Shown here: one piece after another, positions 1 to 7,990 of the stretch
Position numbering within the stretch: the first letter of the stretch is position 1
Layout: each line of letters begins with the position of its first letter
Assembly (NCBI GenBank): GCA_002127295.1
Contig: NFUV01000003.1
Coordinates: forward strand, 62,001-126,000
Length of the DNA: 64,000 nt
Source: Chitinophagaceae bacterium IBVUCB2
Lineage (GTDB): Bacteria; Bacteroidota; Bacteroidia; Chitinophagales; Chitinophagaceae
Reading direction: 5' to 3'
The notes under the pieces: generated by a model
The model's input: the letters and a program-made list of their open reading frames with translations, nothing else
Told to the model about the DNA's origin: nothing
Databases searched by the model: none
Made by a program: the position numbers and the translations under genes

Positions 1-195
1 AATAACCAGCAACTGGTGCAATGGCAGTTTATAAGTGTAAGCGAATTATACCAACTCAATGAATTAATAGATGGTGCAGAAGTGTATTCAAGAATTGAGG
101 AAAAGGAAAATGCTGATAGCTACCTGCATATTGTACATAAAAAGGCAGAACAAATCAGGTTTGGCACTCCACTCAATTTATTGAATCTTGCATAA
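1..195 (+). CDS. C-terminal fragment of unrecognised protein
   Basis: An open frame runs from the window edge to a TAA stop at 193-195, giving the last 64 residues of a protein whose start lies outside. The tail is hydrophilic with mixed charge, ends in a short leucine-rich segment, and has no membrane segment or motif I can name. It ends five bases before the LytS-type kinase gene, so the two could be cotranscribed. Function unknown. Confidence 0.55.
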   Translation, partial: NNQQLVQWQFISVSELYQLNELIDGAEVYSRIEEKENADSYLHIVHKKAEQIRFGTPLNLLNLA

Positions 196-200
196 GCAGC

Positions 201-1247
201 ATGACAAACTCGCCATTTTCCATATTAAAATTCCGAATCATTTTCATTATTGCCTGGTTGGTGCTGCTCGCCGACAATGCTATGGTGCTTCATTTTTTTG
301 GACTACCCTGGACTGCCGCAATTATTGACAGTGCTATCGGTAATTCTTTATTGTTCCTGGCCTGTCTTTTAGTAATGAATACACTGCGGTTTTATTTGCC
401 CCGTGGTGCACAGTATATTAATATTTTTTCCATTTGTGTTTTCCTTACCATTGTTTGGTTACTACTTACAAAAGTTTTTTTGAAATTAGCTCTAAGCCAT
501 TACGATGGGTATAATAATTTATTGCAACACTCCCTTTCGATCCGTTTTAGCATTGCCTTCTTACTACTCGGCTGTATCACCCTGATTAGTATTTTATGGT
601 ATAACCAACAGGAACAAAAGGAAAAAGATGAACGAAAAACAGATGCTGAAAAATTAGCGAAAGAAGCAGAGTTGTTTAAACTGCGGCAACAATTACAGCC
701 CCACTTTTTATTCAACAGCCTTAATTCCATTAACGCATTAATTGGAAGCCGCCCTGTAGAAGCCAGAAAAATGGTACAGCAGTTATCGGATTTTTTAAGA
801 GGCACCATCCGCAAAGAAGAAACACAATGGGTAACATTCCAGGAAGAGTTGCAATACCTGCAACTTTATCTTGATATTGAAAAAGTAAGATTTGGCAACC
901 GACTGGCTACAGTAATTGAAATGGATGCAAGTACTGAATTATTAAAGATCCCGACTTTATTACTGCAGCCGATCGTAGAAAATGCAATTAAGTTTGGGCT
1001 TTATGATACAACTGGTGAAACGATCATCCGGTTGTATGCTACTAAAGTAGCAGACGATCTTGTTATAAGAGTAGAAAATCCGTTTGATCCGGAGACATCC
1101 TCACCAAAGCAGGGTATTGGGTTTGGTCTTCAATCGGTACAAAGAAGATTGTATTTATTATTTGCCAGAACAGACCTCTTAGTTACAAACGCAAAAGAAA
1201 ATATCTTTACAACCATAGTAAAAGTTCCGCAAGGATTAATATCATGA
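201..1247 (+). CDS. LytS-family sensor histidine kinase
   Basis: Membrane sensor kinase of the LytS/YehU type (His_kinase family). About four hydrophobic helices fill residues 10-135. A short charged coiled coil (136-160) leads to the H-box with phosphoacceptor His168 in LQPHFLFNSLNSIN. The ATPase N-box is at about 256-265 (LQPIVENAIKFG, Asn261), with a glycine-rich GIGFGL stretch near the end. The usual partner is a LytTR response regulator, and such a gene follows with an ATGA overlap, so the pair is translationally coupled. The N-terminal helices match no named sensor domain I recognise; the signal is unknown. Confidence 0.9.
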   Translation: MTNSPFSILKFRIIFIIAWLVLLADNAMVLHFFGLPWTAAIIDSAIGNSLLFLACLLVMNTLRFYLPRGAQYINIFSICVFLTIVWLLLTKVFLKLALSHYDGYNNLLQHSLSIRFSIAFLLLGCITLISILWYNQQEQKEKDERKTDAEKLAKEAELFKLRQQLQPHFLFNSLNSINALIGSRPVEARKMVQQLSDFLRGTIRKEETQWVTFQEELQYLQLYLDIEKVRFGNRLATVIEMDASTELLKIPTLLLQPIVENAIKFGLYDTTGETIIRLYATKVADDLVIRVENPFDPETSSPKQGIGFGLQSVQRRLYLLFARTDLLVTNAKENIFTTIVKVPQGLIS

Positions 1248-1984
1248 GCAAAGTAATTATTATTGACGATGAGCCATTGGCAAGAAGTATTGTAATTGAG
1301 TACCTGCAAAATCATCCTGAACTCGAAGTTGTTCAGCAATGTGGCGATGGTTTTGAAGGTTTAAAAGCCATACAGCAATACCAACCTGATTTAATTTTCC
1401 TGGATATCCAAATGCCGAAAATTACCGGCTTTGAAATGCTGGAATTAATTGAACAGCCACCCGGGGTTATTTTCACCACTGCGTTTGATGAATATGCTAT
1501 TAAAGCATTTGAATCACATGCAGTAGATTATTTATTAAAGCCGTTTAACCAGGAACGCTTTGATAAAGCCATTGCCCGATGGAGTGAGCAAAAAGCAGCT
1601 GTGGCCGAAAAATCTACACAAGGAGTATTAGAATCTGCAGCATCATCCCCTTCCCAAAGGCATCGTATTGTGGTAAGAAATGGCAGCAAGATCAAAATAA
1701 TTTCTGTATCGGATGTACAATACCTGGAAGCTGCGGATGATTATGTAAAAATCCATACCCAGGAAGGTTATTTTTTGAAGAATAAAACCATGACGCATTT
1801 TGAACAGTCATTGGATGAACAGCAGTTTGTCCGTTCGCATCGTTCTTATATTGTAAATGTGCAGCAGATAACAAGAATTGATCCGTATGAAAAAGACAGC
1901 CATGTGGCAATCCTTCGTTCCGGAGCTAAAGTACCGGTTAGCAGAAGCGGCTACGGAAGGTTAAAAGAAGTGCTGGGTTTATGA
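1244..1984 (+). CDS. LytTR-family response regulator
   Basis: Two-domain transcription factor. Residues 1-120 form a receiver with the acidic pair Asp8/Asp9, phosphoacceptor Asp54 (FLDIQMP) and conserved Lys99 (LLKPF). Residues about 140-243 form a LytTR DNA-binding domain, including VQYLEAADDYVKIHT and the FVRSHRSYIVNV core. It overlaps the LytS-type kinase by four bases and is almost certainly its partner. LytTR proteins bind direct repeats upstream of envelope-related genes in other bacteria; the targets here are unknown. Its stop codon directly abuts the stop of the convergent lipoprotein gene, with no room for a terminator. Confidence 0.92.
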   Translation: MSKVIIIDDEPLARSIVIEYLQNHPELEVVQQCGDGFEGLKAIQQYQPDLIFLDIQMPKITGFEMLELIEQPPGVIFTTAFDEYAIKAFESHAVDYLLKPFNQERFDKAIARWSEQKAAVAEKSTQGVLESAASSPSQRHRIVVRNGSKIKIISVSDVQYLEAADDYVKIHTQEGYFLKNKTMTHFEQSLDEQQFVRSHRSYIVNVQQITRIDPYEKDSHVAILRSGAKVPVSRSGYGRLKEVLGL

Positions 1985-2602
1985 TCATTCGTAATGCACT
2001 TCGAAAACATAACCTAACCAGGAAGGCTTCATGTACAAACCTTTCATGTACCAGGGCTTGTATGTAGGCGAATAAAATAATGCTGTTCGGGGATATTGCG
2101 GAGAAGTGTATTGATAACATTTAGCCTCCGTGGCATAATAACGGAATGAATCAACCACAACAAATCCTTTCTGCATAAACTCATTCAGCAACTGGTCACT
2201 TAAATTTTTTTTATGAACTGTTTGTGCTATTCGCCAGGTGGCTTGTGGCTCTGATGAAAAATAAACGGTAGAGAACGGCATCATTAATTCCTTACCAGCT
2301 GAATCTGTAACCATTCCCCTGTTCAAACTGGTGTACTCTCCCTTCTTTGTATAGAAAAAATCCCCGGATCTTTCTTTCATAAACAACTGAACACAGGAAA
2401 TATCTTCACATTTGGATAACTGCATCAGGTCATCCCCACTTAATGTGCTGCGGGAAGGTCCGGCAGGGTTTTGTGCTGCTTCCTCCTGTATTACTTTATC
2501 CAGGTCTGTAGCATCTACAGCTCTTTTATTCGATTTGCTTCCGCAGGCAGAAAGAAGTATTACGATAATAATGGCTTTGGTTATACTGATCTTGATATTC
2601 AT
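1985..2602 (-). CDS. Putative lipoprotein, unknown function
   Basis: 205 residues. The N-terminus has a basic start, a hydrophobic stretch and a lipobox ILLSAC with Cys20, so it is probably a lipid-anchored periplasmic or outer-membrane protein. The mature part is hydrophilic and rich in Tyr, Ser and Lys, with a tyrosine-rich C-terminal third. I recognise no domain. It lies six bases downstream of the next small membrane-anchored protein on the same strand, so the two probably form a pair. Confidence 0.6.
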   Translation of the reverse strand: MNIKISITKAIIIVILLSACGSKSNKRAVDATDLDKVIQEEAAQNPAGPSRSTLSGDDLMQLSKCEDISCVQLFMKERSGDFFYTKKGEYTSLNRGMVTDSAGKELMMPFSTVYFSSEPQATWRIAQTVHKKNLSDQLLNEFMQKGFVVVDSFRYYATEAKCYQYTSPQYPRTALFYSPTYKPWYMKGLYMKPSWLGYVFEVHYE

Positions 2603-2608
2603 AAATTG

Positions 2609-3064
2609 TTATTGTTTGATGCGATAAAATTTATATTCTATAGTATCAAATACGCTGTTGGGAGAAAGTATTAAATTATCGTATTTGCTGACTGTAGAAT
2701 TATACGGTGTGACTGACCTGATATAAAAATTGAATAAAGTATCTCCATTTTCCCGAAACCCATATAGCCGGGGAAAATAATTCATACTACGGCCGGCTGC
2801 AGCACTTATGGAAAAACTTCCTTTTATTTTTACAGTATCCCTGGCAGGAATTTCTGCCAGTACATACTCAAGTGAGCCATCTCTTTTCAAACGGAATTGA
2901 ATATAGCCATTTGCTGATTTACTGGCCCAGGTGCCAAGCATTTCTTCTCCCTCCCTTACTACTTCTTTATCTGTCACTTTTTCTACCTTTCTGTCGACAC
3001 ATTTTCGGAGAAATAAAAACAAGGAGACAACAACAATCAATATGAAAATATAATACAGACGCAT
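2609..3064 (-). CDS. Small membrane-anchored protein, lipocalin-like in layout
   Basis: 151 residues. One N-terminal membrane helix (about 4-20) is followed by a basic stretch and a mostly beta-predicted domain containing GTWASKSANGYIQFRLKRDG. A GxW near the domain start followed by alternating strands is reminiscent of lipocalin-like calycins, but the match is only by eye. It probably faces the periplasm. It sits between the HD-YitT fusion gene (15-base gap) and a lipoprotein gene (6-base gap), all on one strand, so it may be the distal part of that transcript. Function unknown. Confidence 0.55.
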   Translation of the reverse strand: MRLYYIFILIVVVSLFLFLRKCVDRKVEKVTDKEVVREGEEMLGTWASKSANGYIQFRLKRDGSLEYVLAEIPARDTVKIKGSFSISAAAGRSMNYFPRLYGFRENGDTLFNFYIRSVTPYNSTVSKYDNLILSPNSVFDTIEYKFYRIKQ

Positions 3065-3079
3065 TTATTACTTAGCATT

Positions 3080-4540
3080 TTAATGTGCCCTTCTTCTTTT
3101 AATAATTCCACCGGAAGCTTCCTTTATAGTACTTGCAAAAACAAAAGCTTTAGGATCTACATTATGCACAAGATTATTTAGTTTCCGTAATTCGAGCCGG
3201 GTAATCACCGTAAAAATGATATCACAGTCAGCACTTACATCAAAATTGCCTGGCAAAAAACCTCTTTCGCCTTTATATACAGTGATGCCCCTTCCTAAAT
3301 TATTAACCAGTTCATATTTGATGGCCTCGCTTTCAGCAGAAATTATTGTGACTCCTGTATAGGCCTGTAAACCTTCCACCACATAATCAATACTACGGGT
3401 GGCAGCGAAATAGGTAAGTATAGAGTATAATGCTGTTTCTACTCCAAACTTCATCGCTGCAATAGTGAAGATGAGAATGTTGATTCCTAAAATGATCTCT
3501 GTAATGGTAAAAGAAGTTCTTTTTAATGTATATAATGCCAGTACTTCTATTCCATCCAAGGCAGCACCGGCCCGCATCACTAACCCTATTCCAATTCCGA
3601 GGAAGACGCCACCAAAAATTGAAATCAATAATTTATCAGACGTTAATGGATAGCCAGGCAATAAATATAAACACAGCCCAAGTAAAACCACACTGGCAAA
3701 AGTTTTTATAGCAAAACTTTTGCCCACTGAAAAATAACTGATGATCACCAGTGGAAGATTAAACACAACAATAACAATGGCCAGATTGAAATGATATAAC
3801 TCATGTGTAAGTAACGACAACCCTGTAATACCGCCATCAAAAAAATGATTGGGCACCAGGAATTCTTTCAATGCAAAACTGGCAATTACCACCCCGAAAA
3901 CAATAAAGCAAACATCCTGCAAGTTTTCTGAAAAAGTTGGCTTATGAGAATGACTGGCAGTAGCTCGTATGGAAGATTTAATTTCCTGTAAAGTGATATT
4001 TTTTTGTGTGTTATTTTCCATTCTTGCAGTTTCGGTAAAATAAGTATGGGCTGATAAAAAATCAGCTTGCTTTAATTGCCAATCTTCTTTTGTTTTTACA
4101 AACCCTGTTTTTTTGAATTCCGCATACATTTTCTCGGTATTAACAGCATAGTGAGCCGTACCGAGGTAATACAAATCTGCATCACATAAATATTTTGCCA
4201 GCTGGCTCTTTGGGGATTGTGGCAGGCGGGTGGCCATTATCATTTCGCAAATGGTCTCTATTTCATTTTCGCTATATCCAAACTGCGGAAGATATTTTTT
4301 TGCGAGTTTGCAGGATTCTTCTTCATGCTTATTATGACTCACTAAAAAACCGGCATCGTGAAACAGCGCTGCTGTTTTCAATAACAATAATTCACTTTCA
4401 GCAACATGTTCAACTTTTGCCAGGTATGTCGCCGCCTCAATTACACTTTTGGTATGTTCTGCATTATGATAAGTAAGCCAGGCAGGCAGCTCCCTATTCA
4501 GTTTATCAATAAGAAATGCGTAGGCCTGTTCGTATTGCAT
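3080..4540 (-). CDS. HD-domain/YitT-type membrane protein fusion
   Basis: 486 residues combining two normally separate families. Residues about 5-170 form an HD hydrolase domain with metal ligands His25/His29 (YHNAEHT), His61-Asp62 (LFHDAGF) and a later Asp at 120-122 (LCDADLYYLG). Residues about 205-390 are a five- to six-helix YitT-family membrane region (DUF161) with the typical GGITGLSLL start. Residues about 395-480 form the soluble DUF2179 domain that usually ends YitT proteins. HD domains of this type hydrolyse phosphate esters, often of nucleotides; the YitT function is not established. It lies 29 bases downstream of the receiver-adenylate cyclase gene, so it may belong to that signalling transcript. 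Confidence 0.82.
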   Translation of the reverse strand: MQYEQAYAFLIDKLNRELPAWLTYHNAEHTKSVIEAATYLAKVEHVAESELLLLKTAALFHDAGFLVSHNKHEEESCKLAKKYLPQFGYSENEIETICEMIMATRLPQSPKSQLAKYLCDADLYYLGTAHYAVNTEKMYAEFKKTGFVKTKEDWQLKQADFLSAHTYFTETARMENNTQKNITLQEIKSSIRATASHSHKPTFSENLQDVCFIVFGVVIASFALKEFLVPNHFFDGGITGLSLLTHELYHFNLAIVIVVFNLPLVIISYFSVGKSFAIKTFASVVLLGLCLYLLPGYPLTSDKLLISIFGGVFLGIGIGLVMRAGAALDGIEVLALYTLKRTSFTITEIILGINILIFTIAAMKFGVETALYSILTYFAATRSIDYVVEGLQAYTGVTIISAESEAIKYELVNNLGRGITVYKGERGFLPGNFDVSADCDIIFTVITRLELRKLNNLVHNVDPKAFVFASTIKEASGGIIKRRRAH

Positions 4541-4569
4541 GGTTAAGAAAGGTTGACGGTCAAAATATT

Positions 4570-5610
4570 TTAATCCTTCACTTCATAGATCACCATTGGA
4601 TTAGCTTTATTCTTCAAATTCACTTCTCCTACTTTCTGGCAATTGAATGATTCTTTTACCTTTTGGTATGATGTTTCATTTATTACAATTTGCCCGGGAC
4701 CGGCTGCAGATTGTAATCGTTGCGCCACATTCACGGTATCACCTATTACGGTATAATCCAGGCGGCGAAGACTGGATGAGCCAATATTTCCTGAGATCAT
4801 TTCACCGCTATTGATACCAATCGAGACTTTTGGTGTAAATGCAACATGCTCATGCAAGGATGGTAATGCATCGATCTTGGTACGTACTGCAAGACATGCA
4901 TCAATAGCCCTGTCTAGATGATATTCGCCGCGGAAAACAGCCATGATCGCATCACCAATAAATTTATCAATGTACCCCCCCTGTGCAATTATTTCTTTTA
5001 CTATCACATCAAAATAATTATTGAGCAGTTTTACCACCATATCCGGCGTTTCGTTTTCGCTAATGGAAGTAAAGCTGCAAATATCTACAAATGCAACTGT
5101 AGCTTCCACAGATTCATTCGCCATCAATGAAGATTCAAACTCACGGCCGCCCATAAAGTTCAACACTGTTTCATCTACATACATTTTGAGTATGTTATTC
5201 TCTTTAATGGCTTTCATTGTCTCCCGCAACTGGCCTACATGCTTAATTGTTTTTTCCATGGTCAGTTCGAGGTCTTCAAAATTTACCGGCTTGGTAATAA
5301 AATCATAGGCCCCCCTGTTCATCGCTGTACGGATATTATCCATATCGCCATAGGCAGAAACAATAACAGATTTCAACAACCCGTTCTGCTCACCTAATTT
5401 GGTTAGTAATGTAAGCCCATCCATCTCAGGCATATTAATGTCGCTGAGCACTACATCCACATCCAGATGCAGTTCCAATTGCTCTAAGGCTTTTACACCA
5501 TTGGCAGCAAAAACAAACTCGTACTGTTGTTCTCGTATCTTTTGCCTGAATTTTTGTTTGATGAGAACTTCGAGGTCGGCCTCATCATCCACTACAAGGA
5601 TCTTTGCCAT
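4570..5610 (-). CDS. Response regulator with class III adenylate cyclase output
   Basis: 346 residues. An N-terminal receiver (1-120) has Asp8/Asp9, phosphoacceptor Asp57 (LSDINMP) and Lys107. A helical linker follows, then a class III nucleotide cyclase domain (about 165-340). Metal ligands are Asp176 (FVDICSFT) and Asp220 (GDAIMAVF). The purine-selecting pair is Lys216 and Asp285 (LDYTVIGD), which indicates ATP rather than GTP, and the transition-state residues Asn294 and Arg298 are in DTVNVAQRLQ. All key residues are present, so cAMP synthesis is expected under phosphorylation control. Its start overlaps the stop of the preceding single-receiver gene (TAATG), at the downstream end of the kinase run. 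Confidence 0.92.
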   Translation of the reverse strand: MAKILVVDDEADLEVLIKQKFRQKIREQQYEFVFAANGVKALEQLELHLDVDVVLSDINMPEMDGLTLLTKLGEQNGLLKSVIVSAYGDMDNIRTAMNRGAYDFITKPVNFEDLELTMEKTIKHVGQLRETMKAIKENNILKMYVDETVLNFMGGREFESSLMANESVEATVAFVDICSFTSISENETPDMVVKLLNNYFDVIVKEIIAQGGYIDKFIGDAIMAVFRGEYHLDRAIDACLAVRTKIDALPSLHEHVAFTPKVSIGINSGEMISGNIGSSSLRRLDYTVIGDTVNVAQRLQSAAGPGQIVINETSYQKVKESFNCQKVGEVNLKNKANPMVIYEVKD

Positions 5611-5984
5611 TAGTTTATGTCTTTAAGTTTTTCTTTTAACGAACTAAAGTCAACAGGTTTGGTCAAAAAATCATCTGCCCCTAACTGTTTGGCAGTATTA
5701 TAATTTTCTGCATCCCCATAAGCTGTTATCATCATTACGACTGGTGGCGGTTTATGATATTTCTTCTTGATCTGTTCCAGCAGTTCAAGGCCACTCATTC
5801 CGGGCATATTGATATCGGATAAAATCAATACCGCTTCCTGTTCATGCTGGTTCAGATAAACAAGTGCATCTTCACCTGAAAAGGCAAAGTCAAACTGTAA
5901 TTCGCCGGCTTTAATTTCTTTTCTGAAACGTTGCTCAAAAAGTGTTTGAACATCTTTTTCATCGTCAACTACTAAAATTTTCAT
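5610..5984 (-). CDS. Single-domain response regulator
   Basis: 124 residues, a receiver only. It has the acidic pair Asp7/Asp8, phosphoacceptor Asp57 (LSDINMP) and Lys109 (LTKPVDF), with no output domain. Such proteins act by protein contact or as phosphate shuttles and sinks. It resembles the receiver of the cyclase gene directly downstream, including the MILVVDDE-like start, the run before Asp57 and the TKPV segment. The two may therefore be duplicates. It lies eight bases after a TPR kinase gene and overlaps the cyclase gene by one base, so it is made with both. Confidence 0.92.
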   Translation of the reverse strand: MKILVVDDEKDVQTLFEQRFRKEIKAGELQFDFAFSGEDALVYLNQHEQEAVLILSDINMPGMSGLELLEQIKKKYHKPPPVVMMITAYGDAENYNTAKQLGADDFLTKPVDFSSLKEKLKDIN

Positions 5985-5992
5985 GTGTTGGT

Positions 5993-7951
5993 TTATAGTG
6001 GTAAAATAATAATGAACTCTGCGTATTCGCCTTCCTTTGTTTCTACTTTCAATTCGCCTCCATGCCCTTTCGTAATAATATCATAACTCATGCTTAAACC
6101 CAACCCTGTGCCCTCACCTGTTGGCTTGGTAGTAAAGAATGGTTGAAAAATCTTATCCAAAACTTTTTGTGGCACACCATTACCATTGTCCCGTATAGAA
6201 ATAGCTACTCCTTTAGCTGTTCTACTGGTTCTTACAGTAACGGTTGGATTGTACACATCACCTAAAACTTTCTTTTTCTGTGCAACCGAATAAAATGCAT
6301 TGGTAAAGAGATTAAGTATTACCCGACCAATATCCTGGGGCAGTAACGATATTTTAGGGATGCTGCTATCAAAGTTTGTTTCTGTTATTGTATTAAATGA
6401 TTTGTCTTTTGCCCGAAAACCGTGGTAACTAAGACGCATACATTCATCTGCTAATGCATTAATATCAGTTGGCTCTTTTTGACCGCTACTACTGCGACTG
6501 TGTTGCAACATTCCTTTCACAATAGAGTCAGCTCTTTTTCCATGATGGGTAATTTTAATATTATTTTCTTTTATGTCGTTAGCAAGGTTAACAGCTTCTT
6601 TAGATTTACCAGCTTCCAGTTCTTCTTTCATTTCCTCGATCAACTCTGCGTTAACTTCAGAAAAATTATTGATGAAGTTTAACGGATTTTGAATTTCATG
6701 CGCAATACCTGCAGTTAGCTCTCCAAGGCTTGCCATTTTTTCGGATTGTATGAGCTGGGATTGGGTTTGTTTTAATTCTACCAATGTTTTTTCAAGTTTG
6801 CTATTGGCTTTTTGTTTTTGCCGGTTATTTCGGTACAGGATGATAGCTACTATTGAAAACACTGCAAGTCCGCCTAATAACAAACCGGTGCGTATTTTAT
6901 TCTGATAGGCCACTTGTGCTGCTTCTATATCTCTTTTTCGCTGATCTTCTTCAAAAGTCAGCATTTGAATTTGCTGATTGGTGCGTATGCTGTAAAGACT
7001 GTCGTTGGCAGCTGAATATACTTTCCAGTATTTTACGGTACTGTCGGCATTGATATTTTGATAATACTCTGTCAGTTTTTTGGCGGGCTTCAGCACTAAA
7101 TTGTTCATTTCTGTTCCGCTTACAATATTGACTGCATTTTTATAGTAGTAGGCTGATGAATCATACTGCTGTATGCGGCTAAAATGTTCTGCAATAGCAA
7201 CATAAGTTGTATTCATGTAGCGGGGTGATTTTGTGCTGTTAGCTAAATCCAATGCAAGGGTGAAATATTTTTGTATACTGTCAGGAACATTCTTTTGACT
7301 ATATATACTGGCAATATTGGCAAAAACAGAACTTTGATTTCCAACTCCCGGTGTATTATTAATCCTATTAACAGCTTCAGTTGAATAGTATAATGATGAA
7401 TCATAATTACCCATGTTATAATATACAACCCCTATGTTCATACAGGCATACCAAATGTCATTCCTGCCGGCTTTTTCAAAATTCTGATATGCCTCCCTGT
7501 AAAGCTTTAACGCTTTATCGTTTTCCAACCTGTCTTTATAAATATGAGCCATTTGGTTGAGCCCAAAACCTATTAGAATCTTATTGCCTGATTCTTCTGC
7601 CAATGCCACCGCTTTGCGATGCAATTCCAATGCCTTTACATAGTTACCGGTAAGCCTGTAGGCCTGACCAGCAGCACTTATTGCAGCCGATTCAGCGTAG
7701 ATGTCATTATTTTGCTTTGCGATGGCAAGTAGTTTATGACTCAGGCTAAGCAGTTGTTGTGGATATCCGTCAATGGCAGTGCCATAAAAAGAGGTGATCA
7801 GGTCAGCTTTCTTATCTTCATCTTGTTCTTTTACGAGTAAGTTGAGAATAGAGTCGCATCGCAGTTGAATCTGCTCCACTATATTTTCCTGGCTACGCAC
7901 CGAACAACAGACAGCCATAAAAAAGAAGAATAGAAAAAATTTATTTCTCAT
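5993..7951 (-). CDS. TPR sensor histidine kinase (paralogue 1)
   Basis: 652 residues. A signal peptide (1-20) is followed by about 300 residues of TPR-like helical repeats, probably periplasmic. A single membrane helix lies at about 353-372, then a short coiled coil. The catalytic half has H-box GELTAGIAHEIQNPLNF (phosphoacceptor His418) and HATPase_c boxes ending in DNGNGVPQKVL and GTGLGLSMSYDI. No receiver is fused, so a separate regulator must take the phosphate; a receiver gene begins eight bases downstream. The catalytic half is nearly the same as in six other kinases of this run, while the TPR part differs. One small variation is ITKGHGG in place of VKAHGG near the G2 box. Confidence 0.9.
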   Translation of the reverse strand: MRNKFFLFFFFMAVCCSVRSQENIVEQIQLRCDSILNLLVKEQDEDKKADLITSFYGTAIDGYPQQLLSLSHKLLAIAKQNNDIYAESAAISAAGQAYRLTGNYVKALELHRKAVALAEESGNKILIGFGLNQMAHIYKDRLENDKALKLYREAYQNFEKAGRNDIWYACMNIGVVYYNMGNYDSSLYYSTEAVNRINNTPGVGNQSSVFANIASIYSQKNVPDSIQKYFTLALDLANSTKSPRYMNTTYVAIAEHFSRIQQYDSSAYYYKNAVNIVSGTEMNNLVLKPAKKLTEYYQNINADSTVKYWKVYSAANDSLYSIRTNQQIQMLTFEEDQRKRDIEAAQVAYQNKIRTGLLLGGLAVFSIVAIILYRNNRQKQKANSKLEKTLVELKQTQSQLIQSEKMASLGELTAGIAHEIQNPLNFINNFSEVNAELIEEMKEELEAGKSKEAVNLANDIKENNIKITHHGKRADSIVKGMLQHSRSSSGQKEPTDINALADECMRLSYHGFRAKDKSFNTITETNFDSSIPKISLLPQDIGRVILNLFTNAFYSVAQKKKVLGDVYNPTVTVRTSRTAKGVAISIRDNGNGVPQKVLDKIFQPFFTTKPTGEGTGLGLSMSYDIITKGHGGELKVETKEGEYAEFIIILPL

Positions 7952-7990
7952 GCATCCGAGATTTAGTTTTGTTCGTAACTATAATGTTAC

